The notes: generated by a model from the letters alone, not told the origin. A stretch of 64,000 nt of DNA from Emiliania huxleyi CCMP1516 (GCF_000372725.1 NW_005198244.1:834578-898577), one strand, 5' to 3'; shown: positions 23,695-34,115, counted from the stretch's first letter. Numbers and translations are program-made.

Positions 23695-25911
23695 ATGACC
23701 TCAACCAAGCTCACCAAAGCGCTCACCACGCTTGCGCACATCGGACTGGCCGCCACGCTCATCGTCCTGCAGAAGAGGTCGATGGGCACCTCAATCATCG
23801 CCGCCAGCCTCACTGGCCTACACAATGGAATGTTGTTGGGGGTAGTCGGGCCTCGTCAAGGCCAGCTACGCTGGTGGTGGGTGCCAGACCCTGCACATGA
23901 GCCATCCGGAGTGCTGCTGTTCCTCATAGTTGGCATTGCCGAGTTCCTCGCCGTCGGCGTGGTAGGCTACGAGCCCGCATTCAGGGATGCATACGGCGAG
24001 CGGTCCGTCGTCGACCGGTTGTGGCTGTGCTTCGTGCTGATCACAACCGTCGGCTATGGTCACTCGTACACGCCTCCGACGCCCATCGACCGCTGCTTCA
24101 CTATGGTGTGGGCCCTTTATGGACTCTTCATTTTCGGCGCGAGCAGCGGCGTGCTGGTGGAGGCAGTCGGGACCTTGTTGCGCAATTTGAAGAAGGCAGG
24201 GAAGGCGGGAAAGAAGAGGGCGCAAGGGGCGATCCGCAGACTGCGCTCGCGGGACCAGGTGGACGCTTCACGCGTGGCCGTGGCCAAGTGGAGGCCACCT
24301 GACATCTACTACGTTGGCCGCGGCCTCTACTTCAACTACGTCGCGTTCGTGGTGCTCAACTTTGCAGGCGACATCTCAGCCCCGCTGCTCCTTTGCCCCA
24401 GCCCCGCTACTGCTTCGCCGCAGCCCCGCTGCTACTCAACATTCGTGATTGCGCGTGCGGCAGGTGCGGGGATCTTTGCGGTGCTGGAGGACTGGGATTT
24501 CGCGGATGGGCTGTACCATTGCATCATGACGGCGACGACGATTGGCCTCGGCGACATCGCGCCGACGTCGTACGGCGGGCGGCTCTACGGCATCATCCAA
24601 ATGGTCCTGTCGGCAATCCTCTTTGGCTCCTTGCTCTCGACGGTCGTAGATGGCCTGAAGCGGTGCGTTCGTGATATGGTGGGAGTTGAGCGCCCACCGT
24701 GCCGACTGCTCCCGATCCGCTGCTCCCGCTGCCGTGCGCGCGAACAAATGCCGACCGCCGCGGATGCCCTCTGCGCGAGCATGCTCGCGCGCGAGAAGGC
24801 AGGAAGAGATTCACAGCTCGAGGGACGTCGCTGTTTTGCAGGCGGGTCAAGGCGCAGAAGAAGGCGGAGCTCCTCTCGATGACGCTCGATGAGGAGCTAA
24901 TCGTTAGCCTCGACACCGACGGTGACGGAGTGGACAAGGCTGAGTTCGTGCTGGGAATGCTCGAGAAGCTGAGTATCATCTCGCACGACGACTATGCTCC
25001 CTTTGTCGAGCAGTTTCTTCGAATGGACGAGAGCGGAAACGGCCGGCTCACGCGCGACGACCTTGCGGCGATCGCGCAGGCGAACCAGCTTAGGAAGCGC
25101 GAGTTGCAGGAGGAGACAGAGCGGCGGGAGCGGGAGCACCACGATGAGACGAAGCTGCAGCGTTGCGCGCTCGACCTCCTCGGCCCGACCTTCATCTCGT
25201 CCTTGGCCTTCACATGGCACCCGCTTTCATATGGTGTTAAACTTCACATCTCGTACATGGATCCCTTACGTGGCACGCGATCTCCCTAGGTACACCCTCT
25301 TCGGCATGGCCTTCACGGCGAGCGGTCTCTTGCACGGGGTCGCGATCGGCACTATCATCGGATCGCGACCACATCCGCGGCGCAGCGTCTACAGGCGCGT
25401 TATAGCCTACGTTATTGGAGGCGCAACCTGTTGGCTGGCGTCGTTAACTTGCCTCATCCTGTACATGGTCGACCCCAGCATCCTGCTCGGCGACGGCAGG
25501 ACGGGCGGCGACCCGTTGATGCGAACTATTTTTTTCGGCAAGTTGGCCGAGGGGGGCGTTGCGAGGACCGTGCAGCGACCGGAGGGCGAGCGTGTGTACA
25601 TGGTCAACGCTTACCAGCACGTGATGAAGAACGGATACGACCTCTCGCTCTTCATCCTGTACAGCCTCTTTTTCGTGTACGCGATCGGGCTTGACGCGGT
25701 GACCCTCAGGTGCTGCATCAAGCTGCTGAGGTCGACCTCCACTCCTGCACCTACTCCTCTCGACCAACAGAACCCGAGAGGCAGCCGTTCCCCTGCCGCG
25801 GAAGCGTCTGCTACGCCACCAATGGGAATGGCGCCGGCGCCGGCGGCGGCGCCAGCCGGCGCCAATTTCGTTGCCTGCCCCATTCCCGCGATGAGCTTTG
25901 CTGCTCTATAG
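23695..25911 (+). CDS. two-pore K+ channel with EF hands and an extra C-terminal membrane region
   Basis: Exons 23695-24367, 24464-24659, 24842-25216 and 25290-25911 give 621 residues. The first half has two pore loops with the filters TTVGYG (before HSYTPP) and TTIGLGD (before IAPTS), each between membrane helices, as in TPK/KCO channels. Exon 3 encodes two EF hands (DTDGDGVDKAEF and DESGNGRLTRDD), suggesting Ca2+ control. Exon 4 adds about 200 residues with three or more further hydrophobic helices (TLFGMAFTASGLLHGVAIG, CWLASLTCLILYMV, LFILYSLFFVYAIGL) and a Pro/Ala-rich tail, not usual for TPK. All three introns appear to start GC and end AG before G. If the last joint is wrong, exon 4 is a separate gene. 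Confidence 0.8.
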
Positions 25912-26239
25912 CGGATCCTAGGCCGACTCTGCGAAATCGGCGATAAGAAAATTAGAGCGCACATGAAGAGCACAAAGTACACGATGTACGTACACACTCA
26001 ATACGTAATTTTCATTTTACACCCCACCTTTTTTTTGGGAATAAAACACTTAAAAGCCGCGTACGGCTTTACTGAAGTATTGAGGTCGTCACGCACACGC
26101 GACTACGCGCTTTGGAACAAATCGATACAAATGCACAGAAGGTGCAAAGACAGACATGACCGTGCTGATACGTGTAGCATAATGAATGATTCACTTTGTC
26201 GTGCATGCGCCCGTCGAGCGGCGCAGTGGGAGTTTGGCT
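25912..26239. other. no gene; AT-richer intergenic stretch
   Basis: This stretch is less GC-rich than its surroundings, includes a TTTTTTTGGGAATAAAACA segment near 26035, and holds no frame with a recognisable domain. It probably contains the 3' end of the channel gene. Confidence 0.5.
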
Positions 26240-27012
26240 GACTGAGCCAAGGACGTTCACGCGGCCTCCGGCTTGCAGGAACCCAATGCACTGCGACACC
26301 CCTGCCTCGCAGAGGCTTCATCCTGGGCGTCGGTGGCTCTGGAGGGAGCTCCGGCAGCGTGGGCATGCCCTGCAGCTGGTCAATCCCCGGCGGCCCACGC
26401 CCCTGCCTGCGCCCGCGCCCTCTCCCACCTCGCCCACGCCCCTGACCTCGCGAGTCGGCGCGAGCAGGCGCGGCCGCACCAAAACGCAGCCACGCCGGCG
26501 TCGAGGAGACGGTCCGCGACCGGCCGACCAGCTCGTCGGGCAGGTCGTCTGTAGCGGCGAGCGTCCGTGCGTAGTCGAGAGGGTGGATGGTCGCGTTGAC
26601 GTTCCCTGCGGCGATTTCGGCGTCGAGCGCCTCCGGGATGAAGGCGAGGCATCCGCCTTAGCGTCGCGGCGTGGGGGGCGTGACACGAGGGCGGGTGTGG
26701 AGGGAGGTGTCCCGGAAGGGGGAAGAGTGGAAGAGGGGCGGCCGCTGCCTGCGTCGAGTTCGCGCACGAGCGACGGCGGCGCGAGGCGGCGCAGCTCCTC
26801 GAGCGGCAGCAGCGAGGTCGCCACCAGCGGCGCGGGCAGCGGGCTGGCGGACGAGGTGGGCACGGCCGGAGCTGAGCCGCCGCCCTCGCCCTTCCCCTCG
26901 TGCCTGCCTGCGGCTGCGGCTGCGGCTGCGGCAGCGTTGGCGGCGGCGACCCCGCGGCTGCGGTCGCTGTCGATGATGTAGCGAGCGAGGGTCGAGGCCG
27001 CGGGCGCATTCT
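26240..27012 (-). pseudogene. duplicated, frame-broken 3' end of the XRN-like gene
   Basis: This is a second copy of the last 230 codons of the gene at 27014-29122, lying head-to-tail after it. Matching pieces are NAPAAS at the start, PLPAPLVATSLLPLEELRRL (copy: PLPAPLVCSALLPLGELRKL), DYARTLAATDDLPDELVGRS, a GRGRGGRGRGR run, and LPELPPEPPTP with VHWVPASRRPRERPW. The first and second halves lie in different frames, so a frameshift splits it. The copy begins within a few bases of the intact gene's TAA. It could instead serve as an alternative last exon. Confidence 0.7.
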
Positions 27013-27013
27013 T

Positions 27014-29122
27014 TTACGGTACGTCTGCCCAGCGACGCGCCCGCGGCGTGCGGCTGGCGGGCAGCCATCCCACGGACACCTCCCCAGCCTGCAGCGGGCG
27101 AAACCTCGACCCGGTGGGCGGGTCGGGAGGCATCGCGGGCAACTCCGGGAGGCCCTCTGCCTGCGCCCCTTTGCCACGGCCACCGCCACGGCCACCGCGT
27201 CCGCGGCCCCGCCCACGGCCGTGTGCGCGCGTGCTGGTGAAGTCGAGCCAAGAGGGCGATGCGGAGAGGCGGAGCGAGCGGCCGACGACCGCCTCCGGCA
27301 GCGCTGCCGCGGCCTTGAGCGTGCGCGGGTAGTCGAGGGGCGGCAGCTTCGGTGGCGCGGTGGCCTCCTCCTCCTCCTCCTCCTCGCCGTCGACGCTGGC
27401 GGAGGCGGCAGCGGCGGCGGCGGCGGCGGCGCGCTCGCGCTCGGCTGCGGTGAGGAAGGCGAGGCTGCCGCCCTCCTCGAGCTCCGCCAGCAGCACGGGG
27501 TCAGCCAACTTGCGCAGCTCGCCCAGCGGGAGCAGCGCTGAGCATACGAGCGGCGCGGGCAGCGGCGCGGCAGACGAGGAGGGCACACATGGCAGCAGCG
27601 ACGACGGCGCCCCGCTTGCGGCGGTGGTGGTGCCAGCGGCGGCAGTCTCCGCGAGGTGGCCATTGCGAAGGTAGGCGACGAGCGAAGAGGCGGCGGGCGC
27701 ATTCAGGTTGGTGAAGCGGTAGGAGTAGTCGGCCGCGACGCCGTCGGTGTACATGGCCACAGTCCACAGCACGCCACCCAAGTAGCGCGCCGCGCTCCCA
27801 CTGCCGCCGCCACCACCGCCGTCGCCACCGCCACCGCCATCAACGTCGCCATCGCCGCCCATCGACCAAGACGCGAAGAGCTCCTCCACCACCACATCGA
27901 CGGTGGCCTCCACCTCGGCGGGCGCAAGGCCGTCCATCGCGTGCGCCGCTCGCGCCGCCGACGGCGCGACGCCCGCCTCGACGTCGGTGGCGATCGCCGT
28001 GCTCGCGACCCGGTGGATCCTCAGCACCACCTCCAGCAGCGCGGCGAGCAGCGGCGCGTCGAAGCAGCGGTCGGCGCGCAGCAGGCGGCGCCCCGCCAGG
28101 TACGGCGACGGGTGGCGGCGCAGCGCGCAGAGCGCGCGCCACAGTCGCTCGAAGCTCGCCTCCCTCAGCTTGGGCAGGTAGTCGTTTCCCATCAGCGTGA
28201 AGCACGCCAGCGCCTCGAGGTCGTCCAGCATGGCGGCGGCGCCGTGCGGGTTGTTCTCCCCCGCCGTCCCGCCACCGACGCCGACGCCACGCGCCGCCGT
28301 CAGCCGCCGCCGCAGCGTCGGCACGTGGACGGCGACGCCCGGCCGCTTGCGCGTGGGCAGCTCGCGCACGACGAGGAGCCGCTGCACCTGCTGCAGTGTC
28401 AGCGCCTGCAGCACGAGGTCGCCGTCGCCGCCGACGAGCGCCACCTCGCCGCGGATCGACCCGCCGCGCGACAGCAGCCAGTCGACAATCTTGAGCTCGC
28501 CCTCGCCGGGCACGTCGCTCCCGGAGAGGAGGAAGCGGAGGCCGCGCGCGCGGTAGGTCTGCAGCTCGGCGCAGATCCAGTAGGTCAGCGCGCCCTCGAG
28601 GCTGGCCATGAAACGCGTGCCCGGCGTCGCGCACAGCGCGGAGACGCCCGCGGGCCTCCGCTTGTTGTTGCGCGTGTCCGGCTTGCTCTTCTTGCGCTCG
28701 TCGCGCCTCGAGCTCGAGGCGCGACGCTTGCGCTGTGTCTCCAGCTTGGCGATCGGCGCGGCGCCGTCAAGCGCCAGCACGACTGTCGTCCGCGGCCGGA
28801 CCTGCCGCAGCGCGCTGTGCAGCATCTGAAACACCATCGCGATCGCCTGGTCCTCGTCGCGCGCGTTCCGCAGCGCATTGTGCACGAGCGAGTTGAGGTC
28901 GAAGGCGACCACGTCGACGTCGCGCGGCGTGATCTCGCTGTTCTCGCGAGGCAGGGCGGGCATCTCCACCAGAGCCTCCGGAGAGTGCGTCTCCAGCCAG
29001 GAGACGAAGCCAAGGACGCCCAAGAGTGGCGCGTCGAGCCCGCGCCGTCTAGCACTGGCGACGTGAGCGCGGCTGCACGGGAGCAGCAGAGACGAGCATG
29101 CGGCCGTCGAGATGGCGTGCAT
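27014..29122 (-). CDS. XRN-family 5'-3' exoribonuclease
   Basis: A 702-residue single-exon protein. The XRN N-terminal nuclease region is clear: GVLGFVSWLE, DVVAFDLNSLVHNAL, LALDGAAPIAKLETQRKRR, TPGTRFM, SGSDVPGEGELKIVDWL, LVGGDGDLVLQAL and LMGNDYLPKLRE, with the acidic metal-binding residues in place. XRN enzymes degrade 5'-monophosphorylated RNA. The C-terminal part has Gly/Asp-rich and acidic runs and a GRGRGRGGRGG tail typical of RNA-binding extensions. It is shorter than XRN1/2. The first 35 residues (MHAISTAACSSLLLPCSRAHVASARRRG) lack acidic residues and could be an organelle-targeting peptide, or the true start may lie in an unseen exon. A MITE sits 21 bp upstream of the ATG. Confidence 0.85.
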   Translation of the reverse strand: MHAISTAACSSLLLPCSRAHVASARRRGLDAPLLGVLGFVSWLETHSPEALVEMPALPRENSEITPRDVDVVAFDLNSLVHNALRNARDEDQAIAMVFQMLHSALRQVRPRTTVVLALDGAAPIAKLETQRKRRASSSRRDERKKSKPDTRNNKRRPAGVSALCATPGTRFMASLEGALTYWICAELQTYRARGLRFLLSGSDVPGEGELKIVDWLLSRGGSIRGEVALVGGDGDLVLQALTLQQVQRLLVVRELPTRKRPGVAVHVPTLRRRLTAARGVGVGGGTAGENNPHGAAAMLDDLEALACFTLMGNDYLPKLREASFERLWRALCALRRHPSPYLAGRRLLRADRCFDAPLLAALLEVVLRIHRVASTAIATDVEAGVAPSAARAAHAMDGLAPAEVEATVDVVVEELFASWSMGGDGDVDGGGGGDGGGGGGSGSAARYLGGVLWTVAMYTDGVAADYSYRFTNLNAPAASSLVAYLRNGHLAETAAAGTTTAASGAPSSLLPCVPSSSAAPLPAPLVCSALLPLGELRKLADPVLLAELEEGGSLAFLTAAERERAAAAAAAAASASVDGEEEEEEEATAPPKLPPLDYPRTLKAAAALPEAVVGRSLRLSASPSWLDFTSTRAHGRGRGRGRGGRGGGRGKGAQAEGLPELPAMPPDPPTGSRFRPLQAGEVSVGWLPASRTPRARRWADVP

Positions 29123-29143
29123 CCTACTGGCGCTGAAGCACTG

Positions 29144-29368
29144 GGTTCCGGCTCCTACCCGGATAGGGGGTCTGTCGGGACTGGCTGGCCCCTCCCAGAT
29201 AGGTAGGTAGGTTGGTCTTGTTTGGCCCAAAAGGGCCCTGCAATAGGTAGGTACCCCAATTTTCATCTTTTTTCGCTTCGCTGCGCGGCCTGGGGATAGG
29301 TAGGTAGGTAGGGCGTTTTGGCACGAGTCAGTCCCAACAGACCCCCTATCCGGGTAGGAGCCGGAACC
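29144..29368. mobile_element. MITE, copy 1 (GGTTCCGGCTCCTACC TIRs, CTG target duplication)
   Basis: A 225-bp element with inverted repeats of about 40 bp starting GGTTCCGGCTCCTACCCG, with one mismatch across the arms. CTG flanks it on both sides (29141-29143 and 29369-29371). Its interior has GGTAGGTAGGT runs and GCTTCGCTGCGCGGCCTGG, both shared with copy 2 at 33576-34036. It is non-coding. Confidence 0.85.
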
Positions 29369-29415
29369 CTGGTGGAGGCTGGGCAAGACTGAAGAAGAAA
29401 ATCGATCCCCACGCG

Positions 29416-29481
29416 GGGTGCGCTTCTTAGCTCCCCGGCCCTGGATGTGAGGTTAATAACTGCACTCCAAGTGCTCCAAGT
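29416..29481. repeat. 66-bp repeat module, copy 1
   Basis: GTGCGCTTCT(T/G)AGCTCCCCGG followed by CCTGGATGTGAGGTTAAT and CTGCACTCCAAGTGCTCC occurs here, at 33490-33555, and partly at 32203-32249. Two of the three lie within 85 bp of a MITE copy. Confidence 0.75.
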
Positions 29482-29929
29482 CCAAGTGCTCAGTGGGACG
29501 ACCGCGAGGTGGCATGAAGGTCGCTGCGAGAATCGGCGAGGGACTGCGAAGGGAGATAGAAAGAGGTAGACGCCCGAGCGTGGGCGACGGCTAGCACCGC
29601 ACTTCTCTCCTTAAAATCCCTGTGTGGTGGCGGCGTGCCGTCCTCCCATCCCTCCCTTGGAATGTCTCTTTTCTTTCTTTCTTTCATCGACAGCTCTGAA
29701 GTGCGCCTCACCACTGACGGGAAGGCCGCCAAGTGGGGCCAGCACAGGTCGCACATTGTGGCAGCAGTCAGCGGTGCATGTCTGATAGCTAGAGCAGCAG
29801 CGTCAGGCTCACAGCGTCAGTCACAGGGTCGCAGGGTCGGATCGTGTCAAGCCTCTCGCCCGGCCGGCCGCGTGCAGACGTCGGCCTGTCTGCTGTCTGG
29901 AGTGATCAGTCGGCGGTCAGTACGTAGTA

Positions 29930-30229
29930 CGACCGATCAGGTCGGAGTTTTCTTATCACTTTGGTTGGAGGGTCTATCTCTGAATCTGTGTGTACTCCTC
30001 TGGGGGGTAGCGGGGGCCCCCGGAGGCACCGAGCGCCGCGCAGCACCAGTGCGGAAACGGGGCTCCGGCTCCACTAGTCTCCACTAGCACCGACTTCCCG
30101 ATTAATATACGGTTAAATAGAGGGCAGATTTGGAGAGATCTCGAGGAGTACATACAGATAGACCATCCAACGAATTTGCAATCATCAGAATACACCCTTA
30201 CAGAAACACCTCCAAAACCTGATCGGTCG
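29930..30229. mobile_element. probable MITE with CGACCGATCAGG TIRs and TA flanks
   Basis: CGACCGATCAGGT begins the element and its reverse complement ends it; TA lies on each side (29928-29929 and 30230-30231). The 300 bp interior is non-coding and includes an AT-rich segment (about 30090-30200). The arms diverge after about 13 bp, so the call is less certain than for the other elements. The remaining sequence from 29482 to 29929 and 30230 to 30463 has no gene. Confidence 0.5.
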
Positions 30230-30463
30230 TACACACTCTGACCGGCGTGTGCGGTGTGGGCCTCAGGTGTGGGCCCATGGGGGTGTGGGGGCCGGGGGCC
30301 CCCGCGCCCCCCCAGAGGGGCAGATCCTCGTGGCTAGGACCTAGAGAGCGGCTAGAGGACGTCCTGCGCGGTGTGAGGTGCGTGGAGGACCGCGGTCTCC
30401 GCGCGCACGCGCCTTGCCCACGATGAGAAACCAGGGAGGGGGGAGGTTGCGGTAGTTTGTCAC

Positions 30464-31307
30464 TCGCCATGCGCGTCCTTGGCTGACCCTCCAAAACTCC
30501 CTCCCCGCCGTTCGCGGCTCGGCTTGCGTATGCGGCTGGGAGCTTCGAGGACATGCAGGCGTCCCGCCCCCTCCGGCCATCCCCCCGGCTCCCATGCGCG
30601 CGGCCGCGACGCGCTGCGCACCCTCTTCCGCGCTGCACCCGCTCTCGGCATGGCCGTCGTCCGCCGAGATCACCTCCTCTTCGCGCCGCAGGTGCACGAC
30701 CAAGGGCTGGCCACCTCCGTATCCATCATGGTGAAGCCAATGGGCCAAAAAGGGAGAGCGCTCCCCTCCCAGGTGGCCGGAGGGTACACCTCGGGTCGGC
30801 GTGCTGGGGGGGGCGCCGGTGCGCAAGCCCACTTTCCGGGCGAGCCCGAGGGGGAGGAGGCCGGGCGAGTGGCAGCAACTCACTGTTAGTGTCCCGGGCC
30901 GCTGCGGCACCGTTTATACGGCCCCTCGTGATGTCTTTCCGATTTTGCATTGTGAGTCGTCCTCTGGCCAGCCGAGGGGCGCCAGAACGGCATGTGTACT
31001 GCTGCTGGCTGCGGGTGCGGAACGGGCTTTTTTTAACTCGCAACCAAGCATACTATACAAGGACACCCTCGGGGGGGACACTCGGCGCATGTGCGACGCG
31101 TCAGGGTGGAGTTGGCGGTGGCCGAGCGTCGTCTCCAGATCGACTCGCAGCGCGGAGTCGAGGGGGTGAAGCGCGTCGCGCTGCGACACTCGAGAGCCGG
31201 CGGGATAGCCGTGGGGCGCGGCCGACTTTGAAGACCTCGAAGATCCGGTGCGCATTCGTCCTCTGAGACCCACGCGTACAGGAAAGGGGCGAGAACGCGG
31301 CCATTCT
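30464..31307 (-). repeat. 844-bp dispersed repeat, copy A (inverted partner at 49046-49886)
   Basis: Nearly the whole segment matches 49046-49886 in opposite orientation, with small indels. Read on the minus strand it has the broken frames RPEVYPPATWEG..., WPIGFTMMDTE(V/M)ASPWLCTC and EEEVISADDGHAES, faintly like FYRN/FYRC domains of chromatin proteins. Neither copy holds an uninterrupted long frame, so it reads as a decayed gene or transposon piece. The sequence between 31308 and 31488 is non-coding. Confidence 0.75.
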
Positions 31308-31488
31308 CCATGACAATCTAAGGCAACCTTGAGCTAGCCCGTTCCACACAGTGCCAACGCAGCAACGGCCAACGCTCACCCGCCACCACAGCCTGTGACT
31401 TCAACAGCGCCGGCCAGTGACTTGTGATGCTATTGACTGCGACGTCCGATACCGTTGTCAAAAGACACCCACTCACTCTCTCCCCGCG

Positions 31489-31993
31489 TCAAAAGCTAAG
31501 GTCCGGCTCCACCGCAGGCAGCCGTGAGCCGCCGAGCCAAGCATCGAGCATGCGCATCTTTGCGCGCAGCTCGGCGATCGCCTCGAAGGCCGCCTCGTCC
31601 TGCGGCGCCGGCGGCTCCGTCGGGATGGTGGCGGCCGCCTCGTTCAGCAGCCGAGATATCCTGCGGCGAGCCGGCACGACGCGGTGGGGCGACGCCACGC
31701 GGGAAGGGGAGAGAGCTGCGTTGGTGCGCTCGCCTCTCTGGCAAGTGCCGTGGCGCCGGCCCTGCAGCGACGAGCGCGTTCAGCATGTCGATGCGCCCGC
31801 GGAATCGGCCGAGCTCTCGCCCCAACTCGCGCCCACGGTCGCAGCCGAGCCGCCTCCCGTCGTCCTGGCCGCTCGCCGCGCCGCGGACGGTCCCCTCTGC
31901 GTAGCCGGCGGCGAGGAAGTGCTCCTCAAGCCCGAGCGCGCCGTCGAAGGCGGCGTCGATGTCGTCGATCGCCGCTGCGGCTCGCGCCGCCAT
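31489..31993 (-). CDS. LTO1: LTO1-family protein (deca-GX3), Fe-S adaptor for ABCE1
   Basis: Exons 31993-31761 and 31660-31489 around a 100-bp intron give 134 residues, close to the usual length (human 137). Exon 1 has the signature GX3 ladder, GYAEGTVRGAASGQDDGRRLGCDRG split over successive four-residue steps, after a FDGALGLEEHF start. Exon 2 is helical (ISRLLNEAAATIP, IAELRAKMRMLDAWLG) and ends PDLSF, like the LSF end of human LTO1. The donor is GC (GG/GCCGGC) and the acceptor AG/G. LTO1 works with YAE1 to bring the cytosolic Fe-S machinery to ABCE1/RLI1, a ribosome-recycling ATPase. Confidence 0.85.
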
Positions 31994-33489
31994 CGCGTTC
32001 AGGCCGGAGCTCCTCTCACGACACTGGGCTGGACTGGCACCTCTCGTAGGGTCGGGGAAAAAATTCGCGGGGCAAAGTGCTAGAAGTGGCCGCGATGCGC
32101 CCCCTCCCCCTCGCCCTTGCAAAATCCTGCAAAGGTGGGGACGTGTCTGTCCTCGACCCAGCCCTAGCTTGGATGTCCGTTTTATTTATTTATTTATTGG
32201 CCGTGGATGTGAGGTTAATGACCGCACTCCAAGTCGCAAGTGCTCCAAGAAAAACCCTCGACCAAACCTTGCTCAAGGTTCTTGGGTGCAAAGAGCGCGG
32301 CCACAAGTCACAGGGCCCGCTCGTCCATGCGACCGGCAAAGCCAAAGGCTGGGTCAAAGTACAAAGAGCACAAGGGACAGTACTACGACGCGCTCCATGT
32401 CAAGAACGGAATCGTCAAAATTTGTCTCGTCGAAAGTCAGGGCGGCATTGCGCCGCCGACCAAGAGAATCATCTTCAACTTCGCCAAAGAGGTCGGCAGC
32501 CCGAGCGCCGTCGACCGCACCGACTACGGCACAGCCTCCGGCAGCGCCCGGGGCTTCGCCCAGAGCACCACTCGCAACAGCTCTCGCGCGCCGCCGTCTG
32601 TGGCGACGCGCAAAACATCAACAACGCTGCTCGCAACATGCGTGTCGCGCACTCATTCATGACCGGTCTCAATGTCCCACCCCCCTGCGCGCGGGCCTTT
32701 TCTAGGCCCGCGGGTAGTCTCACCCCATCCCCAGGGCCTCCAGGGCTCGCACTCAACCTCTCACAGACCAGCGCACAGCGCCATAGGAGGTATTTTCTTC
32801 TCAATAACAAGGCTGTGAAAAAGTGAGGCGTGGACATCGACCCCCCCGCCCTCCCCCCAGAGCCAGCAAGGGGCGCCATGGGTCGCGAGGGCAGAGCACA
32901 TCTGCCACGCGAGGGGATGCACCCGATGTGGCCTCGGCAGGACCACCCCCCTACCGACGGGGTTTGCGCCCGACCGACTCGTTGACGCGGACTGCCCCCT
33001 GGCAGTGACGTCACGGTGCTCACTGACTGGCGCGTAAGGCTGACACCCTCGGACGGTTCCTGCTCGTGCGCCGTCGAAGGGTGGCGGAGAGGACAACCAC
33101 GCAGAACCGGTGGAGCTGGGAGAGGCTAGCGAAGACGAAAGGCGGCAGCGGAGGAAGCGACACCAACAACGAGGGAAACGACCACACCGGCCGTCGTATG
33201 ACGCTCGGCAAGCGAGCAAGAGAGCGAATCGGGGAGAACCGGAGCCCCGGGAGGACCGAAGGTGGAGCCCCGGGACCGAGGACTAAGCAAGTGTCTGTTT
33301 GGGCGTGGTGTCCAGTGTAATGTCCACTAGCTCCGAGTAGAGGGGGCGTCCTGCAGTTAAGGGGAAACCCGGTACGCGGGTCCAACCCTCGGAGAACTGT
33401 GTTTACTTTAAGGCCCTTGCCCTGCGAACGCGCACCCCCGGGGCTAGGGCTCTCTAGCCCGTAACCCGATGCCAATCATCCGGCCCGCT
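31994..33489. other. repeat-derived region with copy 2 of the GGIAPPTK domain; no intact gene
   Basis: A TGTCCGTTTTATTTATTT motif lies at 32174-32199 and a partial copy of the 66-bp module at 32203-32249. From about 32333 to 32660 the plus strand carries KGQYYDALHVKNG, GGIAPPTKRIIFNFAKE, DRTDYGTASG and, in another frame, GDAQNINNAARN, matching the domain at 8906-9250; a frameshift near its end shows decay. The rest, to 33489, has only GC-shadow frames. Confidence 0.6.
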
Positions 33490-33555
33490 GGGTGCGCTTC
33501 TGAGCTCCCCGGCCCTGGATGTGCGGTTGATGACTGCACTCCAAGTGCTCCAAGT
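33490..33555. repeat. 66-bp repeat module, copy 2
   Basis: Same module as 29416-29481, ending about 20 bp before the second MITE. Differences are limited to a few substitutions (GAGG to GCGG, AATAAC to GATGAC). Confidence 0.75.
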
Positions 33556-33575
33556 GGACGTACTCGCCAGCCCAG

Positions 33576-34036
33576 GGTTCCGGCTCCTACCCAGACAGGG
33601 GGTCTGTTGACCATGACTCGCACCAAAACGCCCTTCCTACCTACCTATTGCGGGCGCCAACCGCCAGGCTCCGTGCCCCACCTACCTACCTATTTCCCAG
33701 GCCGCGCAGCGAAGTGAAAAAATACCCGTTAGCCCTCTGTCTGTCCCGGGCGCGTTCGCCGGCGCTGCCGTCCCGGGCGCCGCCACCGCGGGCGCCGCCG
33801 CCGCACCCGTCTCGGCTGGCGTCCCAGCCGCAGGCGACTCGTCTGGCATGGCCCCGTTCGCGGCTAAACGCGCCGTCTCCCGCGCGAGCGAAGCCTTTTT
33901 TTTACCCCCACCCCACCCCCACCCACCCACCAACCTCCTATTGCGGGGCCCTCTGGGGCGGTCAAAACCGGTCCTACCTACGGGGGCATAGGGTCAACCG
34001 TGGCAACAGACCCCTTGTCTGGGTAGGAGCCGGACC
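33576..34036. mobile_element. MITE, copy 2 (GGTTCCGGCTCCTACC TIRs, CAG target duplication)
   Basis: A 461-bp element with the same inverted ends as 29144-29368 (left arm GGTTCCGGCTCCTACC, right arm nearly its complement) and CAG on both sides (33573-33575, 34037-34039). The extra length is internal, including GGCGCCGCCGC-rich sequence and a T-run. It ends 79 bp before the ATG of the F-box gene. Confidence 0.85.
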
Positions 34037-34115
34037 CAGCGGTAGTGGTCTGCCAATCGCGGCCCCGCTCCTCCGTCTCTTTGCTTCTACACGTGACCAC
34101 TTTCGAAGACCTGTG

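Noticed and set aside
33020-33475. 151-codon minus-strand frame with GLDPRTGFPLNC
   Set aside because: No homologous family known to me, no splice partners, and it sits in repeat-rich DNA between elements.
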